Shown piece by piece: positions 7,241 through 14,546 of a stretch of DNA of 24,041 nt. This DNA is from Bacillota bacterium. Lineage in GTDB: Bacteria; Bacillota; Clostridia; DSM-8532. The stretch spans positions 1 to 24,041 of the forward strand of contig JAEWSN010000045.1 in the NCBI GenBank assembly GCA_023459915.1, read 5' to 3'. The number at the start of each line of letters is the position of its first letter. Position 1 is the first letter of the stretch. Both the position numbers and the translations under genes were made by a program. The notes under the pieces were generated by a model, which worked only from the letters and a program-made list of their open reading frames with translations, was not told the origin of the DNA and ran no database searches.

Positions 7241-9535
7241 ATGAATTGTCCGAAATGTGGCGCAGCCATGCGCGAGGGAGCCCGTTTCTGCACATCCTGC
7301 GGGTTTGACACCCGTTCCGCCGCCCCGTCTCCCGCAGAACCCGCGGAGCGGACGGCCGCGGGCGCCATTACGGTACCATCGGGAGACGCCGGATATCCGG
7401 CCACACCCTCCCCAACCGGCAACGTCCCACCGTCTGCCCATCCATCAGGCCCCGCTATCACGCCGGAAGCCGGAACGCCGCCGCCACCGCCACCGCCAAC
7501 CGGCATACAACAGCCGGGTTATCCGCCTCCGCCATCCCAGGTGCCGCCGTCGGGGTATCCACAAACGACCGGCTACGCGCAACAGCCAGGGTATCAGCAG
7601 CCCGGCTCCCCGCAGCAGGCCGGTTACCCGCAACAACCCGGATACCAGCCGCAGGCCGGTTACCCCCAACAGCCCGGATATCCGCAACAGACCGGGTACC
7701 CCCAACAGCCCGGGTATCCCCAGCAATCCGGATATCCCCAGCAGGCAGGGTACCCGCAGCAGCCGGGATACCCCCAGCAATCCGGGTATCCGCAACAGCC
7801 CGGCAACTGGTCCTCCCCGCCGCCTCCCTCGGAAAAGGTTGCGCGGACCCGGAAAAAGGGCGGATGCCTCAAGTTTCTCATGACCGTTGTCCTGCTGGTT
7901 GTGCTGCTCGTGGGGGTCGCGTTTGCCGGGTACCACACGTTCATGCCGGCCAAATGGGTATTTGGCATTGCGGAGCTGAACACCATCAACAGCACCTATG
8001 ACGAGATGGACGCCGAGCTCGATCGCCTCGAGTCCAGGCACCTCACCCCCCTGATGGAAAAGCCCTTCAGCCGGAAGGCAGAAACGGCCATCAGCATGGA
8101 TGAAAGCCTTTTGGGCATGGTGATGGGCATGGATCCGGAATCGGCGGGCCAGGTCGCCGACTTGCTGTCCTCCTTCAGCATCCGCACGGAAGCGGCTGCC
8201 GACATGTCCAAGCTCGTTTCCTATTCGGATCTCACGCTCGACATGCAGGGCAATCCATTCCTTGGACTCAATGTCCTCATCGCGGACAAGGTGATGGGAA
8301 TCCAGTTCCCCGACCTGAGCCAGACGAGGCTGTCGCTGGATCTCAACAACCCGGCGGCCACCGATCGCCTGGCCGGGATGACCGGGACATACCCGGATCC
8401 CGCGATACAATCCACCCTGTCCAACCCCTGGATATCCAAAGACATTTATGAACAGGTCGGCATCGATCGCGCCGAACTGAAAAAACTGGTTCTTGACTAC
8501 GCGCTGGCAACCTATCGCGAGCTTCCGGCCTCGGCCATGAAAATGGAAGGCAAAACAGACATCTCCTTCTTCGACGAGGACACCTCCGTGCGGGAAATTG
8601 TCATCGACATGACGCCGGAACAGACCAAGGAGCTGTTGTTGGCCATCATGGAAAAAATGGAAACCGATGAGCGCTTCTATGAGCTGTTCATCGCGAATAC
8701 GGATCGCCTGCTCGAGATTCTGGGTGAATCCAATCCGGAGATGGCCGCGCAGCTGCAGCTCACGCGCGACGAACTCACGCCGGAGCAGTTCGAGGAAAAC
8801 CTTCGCGACGCGCGGGAGACCTTCGAGGACGAACCCATCACCACGGACGACACGGCACCCGAGCTCACCGTCAAGGCCTATGTGAAGGGCTACAAGGTGG
8901 TGCGCCACGCCATCTTGCTCGAGGGCGGCGGGGACATGCCCGGCGAGGTGGAGATCGGCCTCGACCGCCAGAAGATCGGCAACAACATCATGAACCGCCT
9001 GTATGCGCAGGGCGAGGGCGGAGAGGAAACATACGATCTCACCCTGGACTGGTCCAATGAATACGATGCCGGCGCCAACACCCAGAACCGGATGGTGGAC
9101 ATGGCATTCGACATGGACTCCTACGGCTCCGCCACTGCCGTCTCCCTGTCGCTGCACGCGCGGGAAACCCCCGAAGGGAAAAACCAGGTCACCCGCACGG
9201 TGGACGGCCTGTTCCGGCTTGTGGATGAATGGCAGGGAACAGACATCCGGATGAATCTGGAAGGCTCCGGCCCGGTGGAAAAGGATGCGGACGGCAAGGT
9301 GTTGTCTTCGGATCAATCCTACATCCTGTCGTTCACCGTCCCGGAAGCCTCCGAGTTCAGCATCTCGGCCCGGATCAAATCCGAAAACACCTATGGCAAG
9401 CCACTGAACACCCCCACCGACACTGTGCCCGCGCTGGACCTCGCCACCGCGTCAGAGGAAGATCTGCAGGCCTACATGATGGAAGTGGGACCAAAGCTTG
9501 AAGAACTCATGGCAAGCCTGATGCCCGGCTACTGA
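7241..9535 (+). CDS. Zinc-ribbon, GYPQQ-repeat, single-TM protein with large outer domain
   Basis: 764 residues. The ATG at 7241 follows GAGGTG at 7 nt; in-frame upstream starts (7229, 7115) are less well placed. Residues 1-23 are a zinc ribbon (CPKCG...CTSCG). Residues 30-110 are Pro-rich with a run of six prolines, and 111-187 consist of thirteen GYPQQ-type hexapeptides. A basic patch (KVARTRKKGG) precedes one TM helix (about 208-232). About 530 residues then lie outside. This outer region is acidic, lacks cysteine pairs, is rich in MD/E-type helices and ends in a segment with many predicted beta strands. I cannot name its family. TcaA- and YvbJ-like zinc-ribbon/TM proteins share the plan of ribbon inside, linker, one TM, outer domain. 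The outer part may bind an envelope component, by inference only. It ends 8 bp from the convergent ABC permease gene. Confidence 0.93.
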   Translation: MNCPKCGAAMREGARFCTSCGFDTRSAAPSPAEPAERTAAGAITVPSGDAGYPATPSPTGNVPPSAHPSGPAITPEAGTPPPPPPPTGIQQPGYPPPPSQVPPSGYPQTTGYAQQPGYQQPGSPQQAGYPQQPGYQPQAGYPQQPGYPQQTGYPQQPGYPQQSGYPQQAGYPQQPGYPQQSGYPQQPGNWSSPPPPSEKVARTRKKGGCLKFLMTVVLLVVLLVGVAFAGYHTFMPAKWVFGIAELNTINSTYDEMDAELDRLESRHLTPLMEKPFSRKAETAISMDESLLGMVMGMDPESAGQVADLLSSFSIRTEAAADMSKLVSYSDLTLDMQGNPFLGLNVLIADKVMGIQFPDLSQTRLSLDLNNPAATDRLAGMTGTYPDPAIQSTLSNPWISKDIYEQVGIDRAELKKLVLDYALATYRELPASAMKMEGKTDISFFDEDTSVREIVIDMTPEQTKELLLAIMEKMETDERFYELFIANTDRLLEILGESNPEMAAQLQLTRDELTPEQFEENLRDARETFEDEPITTDDTAPELTVKAYVKGYKVVRHAILLEGGGDMPGEVEIGLDRQKIGNNIMNRLYAQGEGGEETYDLTLDWSNEYDAGANTQNRMVDMAFDMDSYGSATAVSLSLHARETPEGKNQVTRTVDGLFRLVDEWQGTDIRMNLEGSGPVEKDADGKVLSSDQSYILSFTVPEASEFSISARIKSENTYGKPLNTPTDTVPALDLATASEEDLQAYMMEVGPKLEELMASLMPGY
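7571..7801 (+). repeat. In-frame 18-bp tandem repeats encoding GYPQQ(P/A/S/T)
   Basis: Thirteen consecutive hexapeptide-type units, one of them five residues long, make up residues 111-187. Codon use at synonymous positions differs between units, so the array is not freshly duplicated, but several neighbouring units (7665-7800) are nearly identical at DNA level and could change copy number. The result is a flexible, Pro/Gln/Tyr-rich cytoplasmic linker before the TM helix. Confidence 0.9.
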
Positions 9536-9543
9536 ACAAGCCG

Positions 9544-10752
9544 TCACGAAACGGCGCCGCGACGCAGCACCCTTACCAGACGCATCCAGCCAAGCAACGC
9601 CAGCATGGCGGCGGCCACGCCCAACACCAGGGCGGCCTGCCGCCATGTTTTTTCAGCGGGATCCGCATACAACCGTCCAAGCGCCTGGAGCACCCATCCC
9701 TGGGGAGTGGCCAGCGCCACCCAGGGCAATCCGCCGACACTGCCCATCTGGTTCCAGAGACATCCGCCGGCAAAACCCGTCACAATGGCAATGACGGGCG
9801 TGGCGGCCTGCAGCTGCGCCGGCGAGGGAAACAGGGTGGACAACAGCACACCGAGCGAAGCGACGCAGGCCAGATAGCTCATCAGCAACATCAGGGCGCC
9901 CCAGCCCCGGACCGGGGGATTGCCCGCAAGGCCTGTGGCCCCCAGCAGAAGCAGCCCGGTCAGCAGCGCGCCCACCATCACCATGGCGAGCCAATTGGCC
10001 GCGTACCAGGCCAGGCAGGGGCCGTGCGCCGCATACAATCTGGACAGCGTCCCATTGCGGCGATCCTCGACCAGCCATCCCGCGCCAAACAGCATGCCAA
10101 AGAAAACGAACAGCACCAGCAGGCCCAGGGAAGAGGCGACGGCTGCCGGATAATTCACGGTGCCCGCCTCCGGCCGGCTGGCTTCAACCACCTCATAGTG
10201 GACATCAAGCCAGGGAATCTGCGCGGTCTGCTGATACACCTGCCTTGCCCGCGCCTCTTCCGTAGCGGTCAGGCGTCGATCCGCCGAGGCAAACACCGTC
10301 TGCAGCTGTGCCATCATATCCGTCTGGCCGGATATCCGAAACACCTCCGAGGCGACCAGCTCTGTCAGAAACCCCCGGCTGTCCGCGGACGCGGCGGTTT
10401 CCAGCCGGAGAAAGCCCGCCAGATCCCCGGTCTGCAGCCGGGCCGAAAACCCTTCCGGTATCAACAGCCACGCTTCCGCCTGATTGTCCTGAACCTTCTG
10501 TCTGGCCGCGTCCGCCCCGGATGCCACAATCCGCAGGGCGGGCTTTTGTTCAAGCCCCTGAATCAGGGCACGGGAAGCGTCTGTGTTGTCCCCGTCCACA
10601 ACCAGCACGGTCATTTCCAGCTGCTTCTGCCGGTCGAGCGCATTGCCGGCCATCAGGGAAAGAAACAGGGGAAACACCACCATGGCCAGCAGAAACCGCC
10701 AGTCGGACAGCAACACGCGGATTCGGTTTGCGAACAGCAGGAAAAACAGCAT
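9544..10752 (-). CDS. ABC-2 type exporter permease, second of two
   Basis: 402 residues. The ATG at 10752 follows GGGGGAGG (10761-10768) at 8 nt and lies 2 nt after the stop of the preceding permease gene. One TM helix near the N-terminus (residues 17-38, WRFLLAMVVFPLFLSLMAG) is followed by a roughly 170-residue external domain and then five TM helices from about 205, ending in a basic tail. This is the ABC2_membrane_3/YhgE-like layout also found in DrrB- and YtrC/D-type permeases. It probably pairs with the 10755-12014 permease and the 12011-12790 ATPase to make a complete exporter. Substrate unknown. It is the last gene of the seven-gene operon; no clear terminator is visible in the 8 bp before the convergent gene. 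Confidence 0.9.
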   Translation of the reverse strand: MLFFLLFANRIRVLLSDWRFLLAMVVFPLFLSLMAGNALDRQKQLEMTVLVVDGDNTDASRALIQGLEQKPALRIVASGADAARQKVQDNQAEAWLLIPEGFSARLQTGDLAGFLRLETAASADSRGFLTELVASEVFRISGQTDMMAQLQTVFASADRRLTATEEARARQVYQQTAQIPWLDVHYEVVEASRPEAGTVNYPAAVASSLGLLVLFVFFGMLFGAGWLVEDRRNGTLSRLYAAHGPCLAWYAANWLAMVMVGALLTGLLLLGATGLAGNPPVRGWGALMLLMSYLACVASLGVLLSTLFPSPAQLQAATPVIAIVTGFAGGCLWNQMGSVGGLPWVALATPQGWVLQALGRLYADPAEKTWRQAALVLGVAAAMLALLGWMRLVRVLRRGAVS

Positions 10753-10754
10753 GC

Positions 10755-12014
10755 TCACGTCCTCCCCCTGCGGCACCGGTTGACCAGCACCGACAGGCAG
10801 AAATACCCGGCCGCCAGCAGGAACAGCATCAGCACATTGCGCCGGATTTCAGACACATCTCCCGAGAACGCGCCCAGGAATCCCTCCCTTGTCCATCGCA
10901 CCGTTGTCAGCGCGGACAGCGGCCGCACCCAGGAAGGCATGACCGACGGGGCATACAGGCTGCCGCCGGCCACCGCCATGGTCAGCACCCCGAGGTTTCC
11001 CACCAGGTCAACGGTGACGGGATTGTCCGCCACCGCCGCGATCAACAGGGCGAATGCCGAGGCGGCCGCCACGGTTCCCAAAAACAGAAGCAGCGTCCAC
11101 AGGGCCGGGATGCCCCACCAGGCACGGAACCCAATGGTCATCACCAGGAGCATCACGGAGAATTGCATGCCGGAAATGAGCAACGACACCAGCCATTGCG
11201 CGGCCACCGGCATCCAGGACGGCATGGGCGAGGTCTTGTGCCGGCGGTGGACGCCATTGCCCTTGTCGGCCGCCATCCGCTTCACGCCGGCCAGGGAGGC
11301 GAACAGCAGAAAAACGCCCATCAATCCGGCGCCATAATACTCGGCCAGGGAAAGCGCCATGGATTTGGGTGGCGGCTCGGCAAACACCGAACGCCGGGCC
11401 AGGACACGGAAGAAAAACCGCTCGAACGCCTCATCCAGCACGGGAGCCAGCGCTTGCGGCGGAATGCCTCCCTCGAGCGAAAGCATCCGGACCGTTTCCA
11501 TAGAGGCGATGCCGGTCGACACAATATCCGCGCCCACGACCCCGAGATTCCGGATGACATTGCTCTGCAGGGAAAACTGGCTGCTGCCGTATATCCGCGC
11601 GGTGGCCGGCTCAAATCGGCCGATGGTGTCGGACAGATTGGGTGGCAGGACAATCGCCGCGGCGACACGGCCTTCGCGAAGCAAGGACAGCGCGCCCGAT
11701 TCGGTGGTGTGGACGACTTCTTCCACCAGTTCCACCGTATTCAGCTGGCGAACCAGCATGGCCGTCCAGACCGACTGCTCCTGATCCACCAGCGCAATGG
11801 AAAACGGCTCGATGAACGCAGAGGATTCCCGGAGCGGAGCCAGTGCCGCCACCATCACCATGAGCATCAGCACCGGGAGCAGCAGCAACAGCAGCAGGGT
11901 TTGCCACCCTGTGATCATCAGCTTCAGCTCATGGCGCAGCACCGCACCGAACATGGCACAGCGCGCCACAAAACCCCGCCCGGCAGCGGATTCGGGATGC
12001 CGTCCGGCACTCAT
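10755..12014 (-). CDS. ABC-2 type exporter permease, first of two
   Basis: 419 residues. The ATG overlaps the stop of the ATPase gene (ATGA, 12011-12014) with GGAGG 7 nt upstream, so translation is probably coupled. TM1 is near residues 37-60 (LLLLLLLPVLMLMVMVAAL), followed by an external domain of about 170 residues, then TM helices from about 225: AEYYGAGLMGVFLLFASLA, LVSLLISGMQFSVMLLVMT, LWTLLLFLGTVAAASAFAL, a segment around LGVLTMAVAGGSLY, and VLMLFLLAAGYFCLSVLV near the C-terminus. It has the same fold as its downstream neighbour but is clearly diverged, suggesting a heterodimeric channel. It acts in the cytoplasmic membrane. Confidence 0.9.
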   Translation of the reverse strand: MSAGRHPESAAGRGFVARCAMFGAVLRHELKLMITGWQTLLLLLLLPVLMLMVMVAALAPLRESSAFIEPFSIALVDQEQSVWTAMLVRQLNTVELVEEVVHTTESGALSLLREGRVAAAIVLPPNLSDTIGRFEPATARIYGSSQFSLQSNVIRNLGVVGADIVSTGIASMETVRMLSLEGGIPPQALAPVLDEAFERFFFRVLARRSVFAEPPPKSMALSLAEYYGAGLMGVFLLFASLAGVKRMAADKGNGVHRRHKTSPMPSWMPVAAQWLVSLLISGMQFSVMLLVMTIGFRAWWGIPALWTLLLFLGTVAAASAFALLIAAVADNPVTVDLVGNLGVLTMAVAGGSLYAPSVMPSWVRPLSALTTVRWTREGFLGAFSGDVSEIRRNVLMLFLLAAGYFCLSVLVNRCRRGRT

Positions 12015-12790
12015 GAACCCGCCTCCAGTCCCAGCAGGCAGGCTTCCAGCGACGCGCAGCCGGTCATGGCCAGCACCTGGGACACATCCCCCATCGCCAG
12101 CAGCCGGCCCTGGTGCAGCACACCAATCCGATCACAGAGGCCGGCCATCTCCTCGGTGTCATGACTGGTGAGCAGGACGGAACGGCCAGTTTGACGCACC
12201 TCGCGAATCAGGTTCGCGATGGTTTTCCGGGAACCCGCATCCACGCCGGCGGTGGGCTCGTCGAGCACCAGCAGCCTCGGCGCGTGCATGATCGCGGCCG
12301 CCAGGTTCAAACGCCGCTTCATGCCGCCGGACCAGGTGTCAACCCTGTCGCCGGCCCGTTCCAGCAGGCCCATTTTCTCCAGCGCCTGCCGCGCGGCCCG
12401 GGTGCGCGCCGCCCCGGTCAGGCCATAGACACCAGCCCAATAGCGCAGGTTGTCCATCGCGGACAAGGTGGTGTGCAGGGCCAGCTCCTGCGGCACATAA
12501 CCCATGTTGGCCCGGATGTCCGCGGGGTGGGTGAGGATGCTTCGTCCCATAAAGAGAATGTCGCCGGCAGACGGTCGATAGATGGTGGACACAAGGGAAA
12601 GCAGGGTGGATTTGCCCGCGCCGTTCGGGCCGATGAGTCCCAGCACCTCGCCCCGGTGCAGCGGGAAAGACACCTCCTGAAGCACCATGCGCCGGCCAAA
12701 CCGGTGCGTCACCCGGCGCAAGTCCACCAGCGGCGCGTCCTGCGCGTCGCCTGTGTCCTGACCCGGGGTGCTCCGCAGGGCTTCGTTCAT
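12011..12790 (-). CDS. ABC-2 exporter ATP-binding protein (DrrA/YtrB-like)
   Basis: 259 residues. The ATG overlaps the previous gene's stop by 4 nt (12787-12790). All ATPase motifs are present: Walker A GPNGAGKST, Q-loop YVPQE, signature WSGGMKRRL, Walker B LLVLDEPTAGVD and H-loop TSHD. The signature SGGMKRRL and the 'DEPTAGVD' form are typical of ABC-2/DrrA-type export ATPases rather than MacB/LolD. A short C-terminal extension (CASLEACLLGLEAGS) matches the family. It powers the two permeases encoded next. It differs clearly from the two upstream ATPases of the same operon. Confidence 0.95.
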   Translation of the reverse strand: MNEALRSTPGQDTGDAQDAPLVDLRRVTHRFGRRMVLQEVSFPLHRGEVLGLIGPNGAGKSTLLSLVSTIYRPSAGDILFMGRSILTHPADIRANMGYVPQELALHTTLSAMDNLRYWAGVYGLTGAARTRAARQALEKMGLLERAGDRVDTWSGGMKRRLNLAAAIMHAPRLLVLDEPTAGVDAGSRKTIANLIREVRQTGRSVLLTSHDTEEMAGLCDRIGVLHQGRLLAMGDVSQVLAMTGCASLEACLLGLEAGS

Positions 12791-13854
12791 GGGGTTGCCT
12801 CCTCCGCGCGCGCGGGTTCGGAGTCCGTCGTGTTGCCGGCAGTCTCCGCGGGATCGGTGTCCGCCGTGTTGCCGGCAGGTTCCCCGGATGACGTCCCTGC
12901 CGATGCCGCGTCGGCAGTGCCCGGCGCGTACAGAACGATCCGGCGACCCTCCAGTTCCACCTTCACCTTGTTCTTGCCCTTGAGGCCCAGCGCCTCCAGA
13001 TAGGCGGCCGGAACCTGCAGCCGGCCCGTCCGATCCACCACCACCAGCTCCTCATGGGTTTCCTGCGCCACCTCCTCGCCCAGCCCGCGCAGCGTTTCCA
13101 TTTCCTCCCGGACCGACTGGCGGCGGATGTACTCGCTGCTGGTTCGGCCATCCCGGATGGCGACCACCCGATCCACCTTCTTTGACAGCTGCAGGTCATG
13201 GGTGACGATGACAACAGTCAGTCCCAGGTTGCGGGTGAGCTCCCGGAACACGTCCAGGATGTGGGCCGCGGTTTTGGAATCCACGGAGCCCGTGGGCTCG
13301 TCCGCCAGCAACAGCCGCGGATTGTTGGCCAGCGAGATGGCGATGGCCACACGCTGCTGCTCGCCGCCGGAGAGCTGGCTGAGCCGGTTGTGCCGCCGGT
13401 GTGCCATGCCGACCATGTCCAGCAGTTTCAGTGCCCGGTGACGCCGTTTGGCGGTGCCACGCAGCACCATCGGCAGTTCCACGTTCTCGAGCGCCGTGAG
13501 ATACGGCACCAGGTTGCGGGCGTTGTTCTGCCACACAAAGCCCACCGTGTCGCGCTTGTACGCCACCAGCTGGGCATCCGAGAACTTGAGCAGATCCTTG
13601 CCGTCCACCAGGAGTTTACCCGCAGAGGGCCGGTCCAATCCGCCAAGGGCATTGAGCAGCGTGGATTTGCCGCTCCCCGAATTGCCGATGATGGCCATGA
13701 GTTCCCTGGCCTCCACGGTCAGGTCGAGGCCCTGCAGCGCCACCACCTCAATCTCGGCGGTCTTGTAGATTTTCACCAGATTCTCACACTCGATCATGGG
13801 GTGGCCGGGGGCGGTCGCCACCTGACCGGTGCCCGGATCAGACTTTTCGCTCAT
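12787..13854 (-). CDS. MacB/LolD-type ABC ATPase with C-terminal AbrB-like segment
   Basis: 355 residues. The ATG at 13854 is preceded by GGAG and overlaps the end of the upstream ATPase gene by 17 nt. The ATPase domain (about 20-245) has Walker A GNSGSGKST, Q-loop FVWQN, signature LSGGEQQR, Walker B LLLADEPTGSVD and H-loop VTHD. A helical linker (SVREEMETLRGLGEEVAQE) leads to a segment at about 266-312 (VVVDRTGRLQVPAAYLEALG, then NKVKVELEGRRIVL) that resembles the SpoVT/AbrB swapped-hairpin fold. The last 40 residues are low-complexity and acidic (NTADTDPAE type). AbrB domains dimerise and often bind DNA; here a dimerisation role is more likely, but that is inference. Together with the upstream ATPase it gives two MacB-type ATPases for one FtsX-type permease. 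Confidence 0.92.
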   Translation of the reverse strand: MSEKSDPGTGQVATAPGHPMIECENLVKIYKTAEIEVVALQGLDLTVEARELMAIIGNSGSGKSTLLNALGGLDRPSAGKLLVDGKDLLKFSDAQLVAYKRDTVGFVWQNNARNLVPYLTALENVELPMVLRGTAKRRHRALKLLDMVGMAHRRHNRLSQLSGGEQQRVAIAISLANNPRLLLADEPTGSVDSKTAAHILDVFRELTRNLGLTVVIVTHDLQLSKKVDRVVAIRDGRTSSEYIRRQSVREEMETLRGLGEEVAQETHEELVVVDRTGRLQVPAAYLEALGLKGKNKVKVELEGRRIVLYAPGTADAASAGTSSGEPAGNTADTDPAETAGNTTDSEPARAEEATP

Positions 13855-14527
13855 CGACAATTTCTCCGTCCTCCAAGGTATAGGCGTGGTCGGCAATCTC
13901 AAACATGGCGGGATCGTGGGTGGTGATGACCACGGTGAGACCCTCGGTTTCCACCAGCCGCTTGAACAGCCGCATCACCTGCAGCCCCATGTGCGAATCG
14001 AGCTCGGCGGTCGGCTCATCGGCAAAGACAATCGACGGCTTGTGGGCAATCGCGCGGGCGATGGCCACACGCTGCTGCTCGCCGCCCGACATTTCCTGCG
14101 GCCGGTGGTGCATGCGTTTGGCCAAGCCAACCAGCGCCAGGCACTCCTCGGCACGCGCCTTCCGTTTGCGGGCGGGGTAACCGGCCACCCGGAGCCCGAA
14201 TTCCACATTCTCATAGGCGGACATCATGGAAATCAGCGCAACCGACTGAAAAATGAACCCGATTTTCTTTCGCCGCAACGTATCACGCATCCGTTCGCCG
14301 GCCGTGGTGATGTCCCGGCCCTCAAAAAAGATTTTCCCCGCGTTGGGCCGATCGAGCGCACCCAGCAGATTCATCAGGGTGGTTTTCCCGGAACCGGAAC
14401 GTCCCTTGAGCAGTGTCAGGCGTCCCGCCTCCACCTCGAGGGAGATGCCCTTGAGGGCATGAACGGTCTCCCTTCCGGAATGGAAGGAACGGATGACCCC
14501 TTCGGTTTTCAAAATTGTTTGTGCCAT
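13838..14527 (-). CDS. MacB/LolD-type ABC ATPase
   Basis: 229 residues. The ATG at 14527 has GAAAGGA just upstream; the gene begins 19 nt after the stop of the large permease gene. Motifs: Walker A GRSGSGKTT, Q-loop FIFQS, signature MSGGEQQR, Walker B IVFADEPTAELD and H-loop TTHD. Length and motifs match the LolD/MacB/YknY family, which drives FtsX-type permeases. It is the natural partner of the permease encoded at 14547-17429 and may form a homodimer or a heterodimer with the next ATPase. Confidence 0.95.
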   Translation of the reverse strand: MAQTILKTEGVIRSFHSGRETVHALKGISLEVEAGRLTLLKGRSGSGKTTLMNLLGALDRPNAGKIFFEGRDITTAGERMRDTLRRKKIGFIFQSVALISMMSAYENVEFGLRVAGYPARKRKARAEECLALVGLAKRMHHRPQEMSGGEQQRVAIARAIAHKPSIVFADEPTAELDSHMGLQVMRLFKRLVETEGLTVVITTHDPAMFEIADHAYTLEDGEIVDERKV

Positions 14528-14546
14528 ATCGTCCTTTCCATTCCCG

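Noticed and set aside
7445..9316. 623-codon minus-strand open frame
   Set aside because: It is antisense to the zinc-ribbon/GYPQQ gene. Its product mirrors the repeat as Leu/Gly-rich sequence and has no ribosome binding site.
9540..9555. Small inverted repeat GCCGT-CACGAA-ACGGC as a bidirectional terminator
   Set aside because: The stem is only 5 bp, it has no T-tract, and it lies within the last codons of the permease gene.
10308..12164. 618-codon plus-strand open frame
   Set aside because: It is antisense to two recognisable ABC-2 permeases. Its composition is low-complexity, rich in Arg, His, Pro and Gln.
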